DNA from: Haladaptatus sp. R4
Lineage (GTDB): Archaea; Halobacteriota; Halobacteria; Halobacteriales; Haladaptataceae
Direction of reading: 5' to 3'
Length of the DNA stretch: 64,000 bases
NCBI RefSeq assembly: GCF_001625445.1
Contig: NZ_LWHG01000021.1
Coordinates: forward strand, 868,001-932,000
Shown here: positions 34,806 to 43,721 of the stretch, piece after piece
How the letters are laid out: each line of letters opens with the position of its first letter
Numbering within the stretch: position 1 is the first letter of the stretch
Program-made: the position numbers and the translations under genes
The notes under the pieces: generated by a model
What the model saw: the letters and a program-made list of their open reading frames with translations, nothing else
What the model was told of the DNA's origin: nothing
Databases searched by the model: none

Positions 34806-35258
34806 ATGATGAGCCGCGGTACGGACCACGCGACGGAGGAACGCCGCCTTCGAACCCGCGAGGAAAAGGAGGGCATCGAGGAGTGGACGGAGAGCTTCTT
34901 CTTCGCGGTCGGGGAGGTGACGTTTCTCTGCGTGCCCGCCTTCTACGTCCTGATGGACGCGGAACCGAACGGGCCGCTGAAGTTTTCGGCCCTCTTCGGA
35001 TGGCTCGCGCTCTGTCTCTCGGTCGGGACGTTCCGCGGCCATTGGATCGATATCGACTGGCCGCAGGTGACACCCGCGTTGGTGCTCCTGCGGTTCGTCT
35101 TCTACGACGCCGTCATCCTCGGGGTCGCCTACGCCGCGACAGGGGTCGATATCGCGTTTCACTCGCCGGTCGTGACAGCGACGACCGCGGTCGTCCTCGC
35201 CGTCGGGTGCGCGCTGCTGTTCTCCCGCCTCGGGGGAGCGGTCGAAAACCGACTGTAG
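34806..35258 (+). CDS. Membrane protein of unknown function
   Basis: A 150-residue protein with a charged N-terminus (EERRLRTREEKEGIEEW) and four hydrophobic helices at about residues 33-49, 56-72, 88-110 and 121-141. A conserved-looking RGHWIDIDWP stands between helices 2 and 3. No family recognised. Tandem ATGs at 34806 and 34809. It is followed 48 bases later by the zinc-finger protein gene on the same strand. Confidence 0.65.
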   Translation: MMSRGTDHATEERRLRTREEKEGIEEWTESFFFAVGEVTFLCVPAFYVLMDAEPNGPLKFSALFGWLALCLSVGTFRGHWIDIDWPQVTPALVLLRFVFYDAVILGVAYAATGVDIAFHSPVVTATTAVVLAVGCALLFSRLGGAVENRL

Positions 35259-35306
35259 CGGAACGCTCAAGAAAACGACGAACGCGATACTACACGGAGA
35301 GGACAC

Positions 35307-36101
35307 ATGCAAGACGAGTACGACCCGACGACCTGTCCGGTCGAGGGGTGTGAGTACGAGGACGCCATCCGCTCGGTCGCGGCACACGTCAGTCGTTCGT
35401 CGGACGACGGCCACTCGTGGGACGCGCTGGACTACGACGGTGCCCGCGAGTTCGTGATGAGCGAAAAGCGACGACAGCACGCGGAGTCAGGGGGGGCAAC
35501 GGCAACTGGTAACGGAGCAGAAGATACGGGCGGAGAATCTGCCGCATCGACGCCCGCCCCCACTCTTCCGCCGGAGGACCCGCCCGAGTTCGGTCTCGAC
35601 CTCGATTTCGTCAGGGACGTGTTGGTGCTGTTCGACGCCGTCGAGGAGTACGACGTCGATTCGTTGGACGAACTCGACACCTTCCGCCTGGTGAACCTCT
35701 ACACGCTCCTTTCCGACGTGAGCAGTTCCGCCGACGACGCGCGGAAGGAAGTCCGGGACAAACTGCTGGAGGTCGTGCAGGACGACCGCCGAGTCGAGTC
35801 GGATTTCGGCGCGGTGAAACGGACCACCCACAAGCGACGGAATCTCAAGGACGAACGAACCGTCGCGGACCACTTGGAAGCGGCGGGTATCGACCCGGAG
35901 GAAGCCCGGTCGTTCGACACGAAGAAGGTCAAAAAGCTCGTTGCCGAGCGGGGGCTGGACGAGTCCTCGGTTTTCGACATCGAGAAGCGGACCTACGTCC
36001 GGAAGTCCGGCGCGGACGACGAGAGGCGGCGCAAGGCGTACAACCGACTCGACCCGGAACTGCGGGCGCTGGTGGACGACGAGCGGTTCGGCGGGAAATG
36101 A
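35307..36101 (+). CDS. Haloarchaeal protein with N-terminal zinc finger, unknown
   Basis: A 264-residue acidic protein. The N-terminus is a C2H2-like finger (CPVEGCEYEDAIRSVAAHVS with a second His in SDDGHSW, about residues 10-40). A low-complexity linker rich in Gly/Ala/Thr/Pro follows (60-95), then a helical region, and a C-terminal charged stretch (RRKAYNRLDPELRALVDD). The finger suggests nucleic-acid or protein binding. I do not recognise the family. Confidence 0.68.
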   Translation: MQDEYDPTTCPVEGCEYEDAIRSVAAHVSRSSDDGHSWDALDYDGAREFVMSEKRRQHAESGGATATGNGAEDTGGESAASTPAPTLPPEDPPEFGLDLDFVRDVLVLFDAVEEYDVDSLDELDTFRLVNLYTLLSDVSSSADDARKEVRDKLLEVVQDDRRVESDFGAVKRTTHKRRNLKDERTVADHLEAAGIDPEEARSFDTKKVKKLVAERGLDESSVFDIEKRTYVRKSGADDERRRKAYNRLDPELRALVDDERFGGK

Positions 36102-36194
36102 TCGGTTTTCTGGCCACTGACATCGATGCCATGTGGTGACACCACCGTCAGCGAGGGTATTTCTCCGCTCGGAACCTATTCCGAGACGAGAACG

Positions 36195-36824
36195 ATGTCC
36201 AACGAACCTTCCACGGACGATATTCCGATCACGGCGGAGCGCCCGGACGGCGCGGTTCCGCTCACCGGCACCGACCACATCACGCTCATCGGGAGCAACG
36301 AGGAGGATACGGTCGAATTTTATCGGGACGTGCTCGGCATGCCGCTCGTCCTCCGCCAACCGAACCTCGACGCGCCGAACGTCACGCACCTGTTCTTCGA
36401 CAGCGGCGACGGCCGCATCATCACGTTCTTCGTCGAGGAGGGTCGCCAGTCGAATCCCGCACCACAGCGGACCGGCATCGGTGCCGTCCACCACCTCGCG
36501 TTCCGGTTCGATCCGGAGCGAATCGAGGAGGTCCGCGAACGACTCGAAGCGCACGGCCGCCGGTACAACGAGTTCGACCGGAGCATCTTCTACTCGCTAT
36601 ACACCTCCGACCACAACGGCCTCACCATCGAACTGACGACGGACAAGTTCGACATTCCGGACAACCGCCGCGCCGAAGTTCTCGCCGTCGCCCAGCAAAA
36701 GCGCGAGGAGGACGGTTCGGAGTACGCGAAGGGCGAACACCTCGAAGCCGCGCTGGAAGAACTCGGCATTCCGGTGGAACCGGCGGACCTTCCCGACGCG
36801 CCGACCGGCGCGGGCGGGTTGTAG
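36195..36824 (+). CDS. VOC family (glyoxalase / extradiol dioxygenase fold) protein
   Basis: A 209-residue protein with paired beta-alpha-beta units: metal His in GTDHITLIGS, FYRDVLGMPLVLRQPN, Glu in ITFFVEEG, second His in AVHHLAFRFD, and Glu in GLTIELTTD. These are the usual metal-ligand positions of ring-cleaving dioxygenases and glyoxalases. The C-terminal 45 residues are a helical extension. Substrate unknown. Start 36195 (MSNEPSTDD) is preferred over an upstream in-frame ATG at 36126. Confidence 0.88.
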   Translation: MSNEPSTDDIPITAERPDGAVPLTGTDHITLIGSNEEDTVEFYRDVLGMPLVLRQPNLDAPNVTHLFFDSGDGRIITFFVEEGRQSNPAPQRTGIGAVHHLAFRFDPERIEEVRERLEAHGRRYNEFDRSIFYSLYTSDHNGLTIELTTDKFDIPDNRRAEVLAVAQQKREEDGSEYAKGEHLEAALEELGIPVEPADLPDAPTGAGGL

Positions 36825-36898
36825 GTCTGGGCGGATTGTAACGGAATTCGAAGCCGTTGGGCGGTGCTTTTCTGTATCGTGCGCCCGTAACCGGATTC

Positions 36899-37861
36899 AT
36901 GACCAATTCCGGGTGGACCCAAGACAGCATGCCGGACATGGCCGGAAAGACCGTCATCGTCACGGGCGCGAACAGCGGCCTCGGCTACGAGGTGACGCGG
37001 GCGCTCGCCCGCCACGGTGCGACCGTCGTCATGGCCTGCCGACGGACGGATCACGCGATGACGGTCAAGGGGCGGATTTTGACCGAACTGCCGGACGCGA
37101 ACCTCGACGTGCGGGAACTCGACCTCGCGGACCTCGCGTTGATTCGGGAGTTCGTGGACGATTTCACCGAGGAGTACGACGACCTGCACGTTCTCTGTAA
37201 CAACGCGGGCGTGATGGCGGTGCCGCGGGAGGAAACCGCGGATGGCTTCGAGTTACAGTTCGGCGTCAACCACCTCGGTCACTTCGCGCTGACCGGTCTC
37301 CTGCTCGATTCACTGCTGGAAACGGAGGGCGAGACGCGGGTCGTGACACAGAGTAGTGGCGTGCACGAGCGGGGGACCATCGACTTCGACGACTTGCAGG
37401 GCGAACGCGAGTACGACAAGTGGGACGCCTACGGCCAGAGCAAACTGGCGAACGTGCTGTTCGCCTACGAACTCGACCGAAAACTCCACGACGCGGGGGT
37501 CGACGACGTGGCGAGCGTCGCCTGTCATCCCGGCTACGCGAGCACGAACCTCCAGCGACGCGGCCCGGAGCGGGAAGGCTCCCTGCTTCGACTGTGGATG
37601 ATACGGGTCGCGAACGCCGTCTTCGCACAGAGCGCCGAACGCGGCGCGCTCCCGATGCTGTACGGTGCGACCGCCGGGGAAATCGAGGGCGGGGAGTACG
37701 TCGGTCCGGACGGCCTGAGGAACATGCGCGGCCTCCCGAGCGTCCAACCGTCCAGCGACGAGTCCTACGACGAACGCACCGCCGAGCGACTCTGGGACAC
37801 CTCCGAGGAACTGACGGGGGTCGCGTACGACTTTCCGCAGTCGAAATCCGTCAGTCGATGA
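36899..37861 (+). CDS. Short-chain dehydrogenase (retinol dehydrogenase / WWOX-like)
   Basis: A 320-residue extended SDR: TGANSGLGYEV near residue 23, CNNAGVMAVPR near 100, SSGVHERG near 145, catalytic YGQSKLAN near 180. The layout resembles light-dependent protochlorophyllide- or retinol-dehydrogenase-like SDRs common in haloarchaea. NADP(H) use is suggested by the basic residue after strand 2 (MACRRTDHA). Substrate unknown. It follows the VOC gene by 74 bases on the same strand, so co-transcription is possible. Confidence 0.9.
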   Translation: MTNSGWTQDSMPDMAGKTVIVTGANSGLGYEVTRALARHGATVVMACRRTDHAMTVKGRILTELPDANLDVRELDLADLALIREFVDDFTEEYDDLHVLCNNAGVMAVPREETADGFELQFGVNHLGHFALTGLLLDSLLETEGETRVVTQSSGVHERGTIDFDDLQGEREYDKWDAYGQSKLANVLFAYELDRKLHDAGVDDVASVACHPGYASTNLQRRGPEREGSLLRLWMIRVANAVFAQSAERGALPMLYGATAGEIEGGEYVGPDGLRNMRGLPSVQPSSDESYDERTAERLWDTSEELTGVAYDFPQSKSVSR

Positions 37862-37923
37862 TCGTGGATCGGTAATCGTCAGTCGATAGAATTCTTTAAT
37901 TCCCATCCGTCAGATACGCCCGT

Positions 37924-38355
37924 ATGGACGCGACGGACGACGCCCACCGTTTGACGACGGTCGAGGACCTCCCCGAAAACGATTCCTTTCTGTTCACGGT
38001 TCGCGAACGCGACGGCTCACAGGAGGAAGTGATTCTCGTGAACGGTGGCGACTGCATCGCCGCGTGGAAGAACTTCTGCCAGCACGAAACCGACCAGCGT
38101 CTCGACCGGGGGTTCGGGGCGGCGATGCGCGACGGCGACATCATCTGCCCGAAACACGGGTCGATGTTCGACGGTTGTTCCGGCCACTGCGACAACGGCA
38201 AAGCGTCGGGTTCGACGCTCCTCTCGGTCGACGTCACCGAGGACGACGGCGAGATTTACCTGACCGACCGAACCTGCGACTTCGATCACGAGGGGGGAAT
38301 CGAGGAGGACGATGACGACGATATGCCGAGTTCGTCGTCACATCTCACGTTTTAG
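37924..38355 (+). CDS. Rieske [2Fe-2S] ferredoxin-like protein
   Basis: A 143-residue soluble Rieske domain: first ligand pair in FCQHETDQ (CxH, about residues 52-54), second in IICPKHGSMFDGCSGHC (CxxH, about 77-80), separated by 22 residues. The surrounding Cys in DGCSGHC are typical of the dioxygenase-ferredoxin group. The C-terminus is an acidic Asp run. It should carry electrons for an oxygenase or reductase; no oxygenase is adjacent. It follows the SDR by 62 bases on the same strand. Confidence 0.92.
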   Translation: MDATDDAHRLTTVEDLPENDSFLFTVRERDGSQEEVILVNGGDCIAAWKNFCQHETDQRLDRGFGAAMRDGDIICPKHGSMFDGCSGHCDNGKASGSTLLSVDVTEDDGEIYLTDRTCDFDHEGGIEEDDDDDMPSSSSHLTF

Positions 38356-38459
38356 ACGTTAGTTGGATACAGTTATCCGCCGCGACCGGTAGCGATTATT
38401 CCGGAATTCTCAGAAGGGTTCTGTAGAGTTTTATCGAGCTGTCGGTCGAACGGATAGTC

Positions 38460-38999
38460 ATGGTCGTTGTTGATAACCGTCTGGTCGATGATCTCTCGCT
38501 GCGCGACCGCGAGTACGAAATCGACGACTTCGTCAGATATCTCGAACGGCATCACCACGGGGAAGAACCCGGGCTTTCGCGGGAACGGATCGACGCCTAC
38601 GCCGACGCGCTCGATTACGACAGGGATCGGACGAACGCCTTGCTCGAAGAGCGACTGACGGACTCGGAGACGTGGACGCCCGGAAACAACCTGTACCGAG
38701 TCGGGGAGAACGTCAGCATCTACCCACCGTCGTGGCACGATCAGTTGGACGACACGATAGACCTCGCCGAGTACGTTCGCGTCATGCTCGCCGAAAAGGA
38801 GGCCAAGAGTGGCCGACTGAATTCCGCTCAGCGAGGAGTCCCACAACCCGACATGCTCACCGCGATAGAGATTTTCGCCGACCTCGACCGCGAGATGGGC
38901 GAACAACTGCTACAGAAACAACGACAGGAGGGTTCTATCGTGATATTCGCCTCGCAAAACCCCGAGGACCTCGTGCGACTGCCGGAGATGACGGAGTAA
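38460..38999 (+). CDS. Unknown protein, first gene of the propeller cassette
   Basis: A 179-residue hydrophilic, mostly helical protein with no signal peptide or membrane segment. It begins MVVVDNRLVDDLSLRDREYEI; Trp residues stand in SETWTPGNN and PPSWHDQ; it ends VIFASQNPEDLVRLPEMTE. I do not recognise it. Its stop is nine bases before the beta-propeller gene, so they form an operon and probably one functional unit. The codon use looks like its neighbours. Confidence 0.65.
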   Translation: MVVVDNRLVDDLSLRDREYEIDDFVRYLERHHHGEEPGLSRERIDAYADALDYDRDRTNALLEERLTDSETWTPGNNLYRVGENVSIYPPSWHDQLDDTIDLAEYVRVMLAEKEAKSGRLNSAQRGVPQPDMLTAIEIFADLDREMGEQLLQKQRQEGSIVIFASQNPEDLVRLPEMTE

Positions 39000-39008
39000 C
39001 TACGAACG

Positions 39009-40100
39009 ATGAAAGTAGCGACAACACTCAACGAACGCGACCACCTCGAACTGTTCGTCCTCATCGACGAAACGGTGTACACCAGCAGACAGACCGGGTC
39101 GGAGACGGAGTGGACCGACTGGGAGCAACTCGTCGGTGCCGAAGGAAAGGCGATAGCGTCCGGGCGCAACGAGGACGGACGGCCCGAGGTGTTCCTCACC
39201 GACCCGGCGGACGGAACGTATCACAATCGACGGGAACCGCTGGGTACCGACGAAGCCGCGACCGAATGGGAGGGCTGGCGACTGCTCTCCGACGATCCGA
39301 TCACGGGCGAGTCGATAGCCGTCGCACCCAACGGTGATCGACGGCTCGAAGCCTTCGTCACCGGGCCAGCGAGCGGGACGTTCCACGCGAAACAGACGTC
39401 GCCGAACGATGCGACGTGGACCGACTGGGAACAGTTGGGCGATCAAGCCGGGAACGAAATCGTCGTCCAGCAGGCCGCGAACGAACGGTTGCACGCCTTC
39501 CTGCTCAGCTACGACGACGAGGCGGCCGATCTGACGGCGGCCGAAAGGGAGTTCCTGTTCGGAATTCACCACTGCTGGCAACTCGAATTGGACGGCAACG
39601 AGTGGGCCGACTGGCATCGACGCGGGCGGGCGAACGGTCACTCGCTCGCCGTCGCGGAGAACAACGACGGGAAGTTCGAGATATTCCTCGTCCGGGACGA
39701 CGAGACGCCGCTCTACCTCCGACAGCTCGGATTCGAGGAGATCGAGTGGGAGGAGGAATGGAGCGAACTGAGCTATCCCGAGCGGTTCCAGGTGTTCCAC
39801 CGACCGAAGGCGAAATCGCTGGCAGTCGGGCGACACGCCGACGGCCGCCTCGAAGCGTTCATCACCGGAAAACGCCTCCACCATCTCTCGCAGATGGCAC
39901 CGAACGGTGACTGGTCGCTGTGGGAGCGGTTCGGGAGGGTCAAATGCGCCGGTCTCTCCGTCGCACGGACGGCGGACGAACGCCTCGTCGTGTTCGGTCT
40001 CGAAGACATACCGGAAGTGTCGCGGCAGCCGAAGATTCACCAGCGATGGGAAATCGAACCGAACGGCAAGTGGTCGAAGTGGCACTCGCGCACGATTTAG
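39009..40100 (+). CDS. Seven-bladed beta-propeller, PLL/tectonin lectin-like
   Basis: A 363-residue protein made of seven repeats of about 45-60 residues with no other domain. Each blade repeats a pattern of the form DGRLEAFVTG, then Y/F-H-x-x-Q, then W-x-x-W (for example TEWTDWEQL, TEWEGWRLL, ATWTDWEQL, NEWADWHRR, EWEEEWSEL, GDWSLWERF, GKWSKWHSR). This is the organisation of Photorhabdus-type PLL lectins and tectonin propellers, which bind sugars or other surface ligands. No export signal is seen, so it should be cytoplasmic unless exported with its partner at 38460. Confidence 0.78.
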   Translation: MKVATTLNERDHLELFVLIDETVYTSRQTGSETEWTDWEQLVGAEGKAIASGRNEDGRPEVFLTDPADGTYHNRREPLGTDEAATEWEGWRLLSDDPITGESIAVAPNGDRRLEAFVTGPASGTFHAKQTSPNDATWTDWEQLGDQAGNEIVVQQAANERLHAFLLSYDDEAADLTAAEREFLFGIHHCWQLELDGNEWADWHRRGRANGHSLAVAENNDGKFEIFLVRDDETPLYLRQLGFEEIEWEEEWSELSYPERFQVFHRPKAKSLAVGRHADGRLEAFITGKRLHHLSQMAPNGDWSLWERFGRVKCAGLSVARTADERLVVFGLEDIPEVSRQPKIHQRWEIEPNGKWSKWHSRTI

Positions 40101-40143
40101 GGGGGTAACGGCGAGTTTAGCGACAGAGTTTAGCGACGAGTCG

Positions 40144-41418
40144 TCACGTGAATTTGTTGCGAGGCGTCGCGGAGGTCGAATTGTCGGCGATTTCGAATCG
40201 ACTACCGAGTTCGGGCGCGTTCGCATCGAAACCGTCGTCCCGCAGTTCCTCGGCGAACGCGTCGCATCTGTCGCCGTGATTGACGAGGACCGTCGAATCC
40301 CGATACGAATCGAGGAAGTCGAGCAACCCGTTCCGGTCGGCGTGGGCCGAGAAGTCGTAGGATTCGACCTGCGCGCTGACGGGCATGACGCGACCGTCGA
40401 TTTCGCCGCGGCCGTGGTTCAGCAGTTCCCTTCCGGGCGTTCCTTCGACCTGATAGCCGGTCATCGTGATCTTGTTGACCGGATTGGCGCGGATTTCGGG
40501 AATGTACGTCATCGCCGGACCACCGGTAAGCATCCCGCTTGTCGTCACGATGACGGTGTTCTTCCGCGCGATTCGCTTTCGCTGGCCGTTTCTCCCCGTC
40601 ACGAACCGGGCGTTCGAGACGGCGCGCTGGAAGGCGTCCGGGTCACGGAGGAACTCGGACTGCTGTTGGAGCATTCTGGTGACTTGCGTTCCCATCCCGT
40701 CCACGTAGCAGTCGATGTCGTGGGCCTCACAGACCATCAATACCTCCTGTGTCCGGCCGATGGCGAACGCCGGGACGACCACGGTTCCGCCCTCCCACAC
40801 CGTCGTCTTCACGCTTTCGGCGAACTCCCGTTCCGTCGTCTTCCGCTCACCGCGCTCCACGTCGGAGTACGTGCTCTCGCAGATGACCACGTCCGCGTCG
40901 GGGCGGGCAGTCGTGCCCGACAGCAACCGCTGGTCGCCGGTGTGGAAGTCGGCGGTGTAGAGCAGTTCGGTGTCCCCGTCGTCGATGAGCACGTGCGCGC
41001 TCCCCGGAATGTGGCCAGCGTTGAAAAACGTGATTTCGTGGCCCGCGGCTTCGAACGACTCCTCGTAGCCGTGCAGTTCCGACACCTGGGCCAAGCGTTT
41101 CAGTTCGGCCTCGGTGAACGGACAGTCGTAGCTTCCGCCGTGGAGTTTCAGGGTGTCCCGCGCGAGGATGCGCGTCAGTTCGTACGTCGGCGGCGTCCAG
41201 TGAATCGGCGGCCGGTCGTCGCCCGCGAGCAGGGACGGGAGGATGCCGACGTGGTCGAGATGGCCGTGCGAGACGACGACGGCATCTGGGTCCACGTCCT
41301 TGACGGGGTACTGTGGCGGATTACCGGTCAGCATCCCGTAATCGAGCAGGAGGGAGTCGTTGACGAGAATCGCGCTGCGCCCCACCTCGCGCGCGCCGCC
41401 GAGAAACTCGATATTCAT
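40144..41418 (-). CDS. Beta-CASP family ribonuclease (metallo-beta-lactamase fold)
   Basis: A 424-residue beta-CASP nuclease: zinc motif SHGHLDHVG near residues 50-58, a His in NAGHIPGSAH, the Asp in YTADFHTG, beta-CASP insertion with VVVPAFAIGRTQEV and TTSGMLTGGPA, and the final SAHADRNGLLDFL plus LVNHGD. It should process or degrade RNA; relatives include archaeal CPSF2-like and RNase J-like enzymes. There is no KH domain at the N-terminus, unlike aCPSF1. Start 41418 (MNIEFLGGAREVGRS) is standard. It is divergent from the aldehyde dehydrogenase. Confidence 0.9.
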   Translation of the reverse strand: MNIEFLGGAREVGRSAILVNDSLLLDYGMLTGNPPQYPVKDVDPDAVVVSHGHLDHVGILPSLLAGDDRPPIHWTPPTYELTRILARDTLKLHGGSYDCPFTEAELKRLAQVSELHGYEESFEAAGHEITFFNAGHIPGSAHVLIDDGDTELLYTADFHTGDQRLLSGTTARPDADVVICESTYSDVERGERKTTEREFAESVKTTVWEGGTVVVPAFAIGRTQEVLMVCEAHDIDCYVDGMGTQVTRMLQQQSEFLRDPDAFQRAVSNARFVTGRNGQRKRIARKNTVIVTTSGMLTGGPAMTYIPEIRANPVNKITMTGYQVEGTPGRELLNHGRGEIDGRVMPVSAQVESYDFSAHADRNGLLDFLDSYRDSTVLVNHGDRCDAFAEELRDDGFDANAPELGSRFEIADNSTSATPRNKFT

Positions 41419-41534
41419 TGTCGGTGCTAACGGCCGGAGCCGTTTTTCTTCGTCGGTTCGGAAGCGTGTCTGAAAATGCCACACCGCGGCCGGTTCCTGA
41501 CCATTTATCACCACGAACCTCCGAGTTCTCAGTG

Positions 41535-43007
41535 ATGTCGGACAGAGCCTACACCTTGGACGGCGACTGGAACGCCCTCTACATCGACGGCGAATGGATC
41601 GACGGCGGCGACCGGGACGAAATCGAAGTGACGAACCCGGCGACCCAGGAGAAAGTCACGTCGGTCCCCGCCGCGACCGAGGACGACGTGAACCGCGCCT
41701 ACGAGGCCGCCGCCGAGGCGCAGGCCGACTGGGCCGACCTGCCGCCGAGCAAACGAGTCGGCGTCGTCCAGTCCGCACTCGACCTGCTGGACGAACACCG
41801 AAACGACATTCTCCACGCGCTCGCCGTCGAGTCCGGAAGCGCGAACATGAAAGCGTTCGCCGAGTGGCAGACCGCCCGCGGTATCACCCAGCAGGCGGCC
41901 GAGTTCCCGTTCCGCGTCGGCGGCGAAATCAAGGACTCGATGATTCCCGGCAAGGAGAACCACGTCAAGCGCGTGCCGATGGGCGTCGTCGGCGTCATCT
42001 CGCCGTGGAACTTCCCGTTCAACCTCTCGATGCGCGCCGTCGCACCCGCGCTGGCGCTCGGCAACGCGGTCGTCCTGAAACCCGCTTCGCCGACGCCCGT
42101 CACCGGCGGTCTCCTCCTCGCCAAAATCTTCGAGGAGGCCGAACTGCCCGAGGGACTGCTCAACGTCGTCCCCGGCAAGGGTTCAGAAATCGGCGACCGG
42201 ATGGCGTCCCACCCTGAACTCGATGTAATGGCGTTCACGGGTTCGACCGAAGTCGGCAAACACGTCGCGGGTCTCGCCGCGGAGAACCTCGCGCTCCCCG
42301 CGATGGAACTCGGCGGGAACAACCCGCACGTCGTCACCGAGGACGCGGACCTCGACGCGGCCATCGATTCGGCCGTGTTCGGGTCGTTCCTCCACCAGGG
42401 ACAGGTGTGCATCTCCATCAACCGCCACCTCGTCCACGAGGACGTGTACGACGAGTACGTCGAGAAGTTGACCGAGCGCGCCGAAGGACTCCCCATCGGC
42501 GACCCGACGGACCGCGACAACGTCATCGGCCCCATCATCGACGAGGGTCAGCGCGACCAGATGCTCGACTACATCGACTCGACGGTCGAGGAGGGCGCGA
42601 CCCTCGAAACCGGCGGCCACCACGACGGCCTGTTCGTCAAGCCGACGGTCCTCTCCGGCGCGACCAACGACATGGCTGCGTCGTGCAACGAGACGTTCGG
42701 TCCCATCGCACCGGTCATCCCGTTCTCCTCCGACGAGGAGGCCATCGAACTCGCGAACGACACCGAGTACGGCCTCGCCGCGTCGGTACACGCGGGCGAC
42801 CTCGGCCGCGCACAGGACTTCGCCGACGCCATCGATGCCGGGATGGTCCACATCAACGACCAACCCATCAACGAGGAACCCCACGTCCCGTTCGGCGGCG
42901 TGAAAGGCTCCGGAATCGGCCGCTACGACGGTGATGCCATCGTCGAGGAACTCACGCAGGAGAAGTGGATTTCGGTGCAGCGCGACCAGCGTCGGTATCC
43001 GTTCTAG
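41535..43007 (+). CDS. Aldehyde dehydrogenase (NAD(P)+)
   Basis: A 490-residue ALDH: cofactor segment ISPWNFPFNLSMR near residue 158, LKPASPTPVTGG, FTGSTEVGKHV near 235, general-base Glu in MELGGNNPH near 260, and nucleophile Cys in LHQGQVCISINR near 294. It oxidises an aldehyde to the acid; likeness to salicylaldehyde or benzaldehyde-type ALDHs is only suggestive. Start 41535 (MSDRAYTLDG) is chosen over an upstream in-frame ATG that lies within the divergent gene's start. Confidence 0.95.
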   Translation: MSDRAYTLDGDWNALYIDGEWIDGGDRDEIEVTNPATQEKVTSVPAATEDDVNRAYEAAAEAQADWADLPPSKRVGVVQSALDLLDEHRNDILHALAVESGSANMKAFAEWQTARGITQQAAEFPFRVGGEIKDSMIPGKENHVKRVPMGVVGVISPWNFPFNLSMRAVAPALALGNAVVLKPASPTPVTGGLLLAKIFEEAELPEGLLNVVPGKGSEIGDRMASHPELDVMAFTGSTEVGKHVAGLAAENLALPAMELGGNNPHVVTEDADLDAAIDSAVFGSFLHQGQVCISINRHLVHEDVYDEYVEKLTERAEGLPIGDPTDRDNVIGPIIDEGQRDQMLDYIDSTVEEGATLETGGHHDGLFVKPTVLSGATNDMAASCNETFGPIAPVIPFSSDEEAIELANDTEYGLAASVHAGDLGRAQDFADAIDAGMVHINDQPINEEPHVPFGGVKGSGIGRYDGDAIVEELTQEKWISVQRDQRRYPF

Positions 43008-43158
43008 ACGACCCTTTACGACGGTCGAAAGCCAGCAGTTGTGCCGACGCGGCGCAACTGCGGGCGGTTTCCCCGTGAAAGTCGATCAAAAGTATCGTCA
43101 GAACTTCGCTCTGATGAGCCTTTGCTCGCGGCGGAGTTTCGTGAGCAACCCCACAATT

Positions 43159-43680
43159 TCACGTCTCGACGCGCAGCGTGAATCCCCACTTCGCGTATCC
43201 TTCATCTTCGACCGAGAGCGTTTCCTCGAACGAATACTCTCCCGGTTCGAGGGGGTTTTCCGACCGGTGGTCACCCCAGATTTCGGCACGACAGGACAGC
43301 GTCTCGCCCTTCTCCGTTTCCCTCCGCATGAGGCCCAGCGGGTGGCCGAAATCGTCGTTTGCGGGGAGGACCGGTATCCAACATTCCGGTTCGTCCATCT
43401 TCCGTTCGTACCCGTTGGGGGACGAAAGCAGTACCAGCCCGGTTTCGGGTCGAGAACAACAGCAGGGAAGTTCGATCGGGACGGTTTTCCCGAACAGGAG
43501 TGCGGCCGCGTCCCCGTTCCACTTCACCCCGATTTCTATCGTCGCCGTGGCTTCCGCGGTGATCTCCTCGTCGATCGTCCCGACGGATACGCTGGCTCTC
43601 GGGTCGGCGGGTTGGTCTACCCGTTCGATTCGGATCGTCTTCGTACTCCCCATGTTCTCCATTTCGGTGGAACTGAACAT
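43159..43680 (-). CDS. Haloarchaeal beta-rich protein of unknown function
   Basis: A 173-residue protein, mostly beta strands, with a Cys triplet (ELPCCCSRPETG) near its middle and the ending PLEPGEYSFEETLSVEDEGYAKWGFTLRVE, which looks like an immunoglobulin-like strand pair. No signal peptide. Three in-frame ATGs (43680, 43662, 43653) could start it; 43680 (MFSSTEMENM) is used here. It lies 41 bases downstream of the metallophosphoesterase gene on the same strand. The 151 bases after it (43008-43158) hold decayed hairpins and no gene. Confidence 0.65.
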   Translation of the reverse strand: MFSSTEMENMGSTKTIRIERVDQPADPRASVSVGTIDEEITAEATATIEIGVKWNGDAAALLFGKTVPIELPCCCSRPETGLVLLSSPNGYERKMDEPECWIPVLPANDDFGHPLGLMRRETEKGETLSCRAEIWGDHRSENPLEPGEYSFEETLSVEDEGYAKWGFTLRVET

Positions 43681-43721
43681 CAAAGGGAGGCCGCTACTCC
43701 ACCGCGAACCCCAATTTCCAC

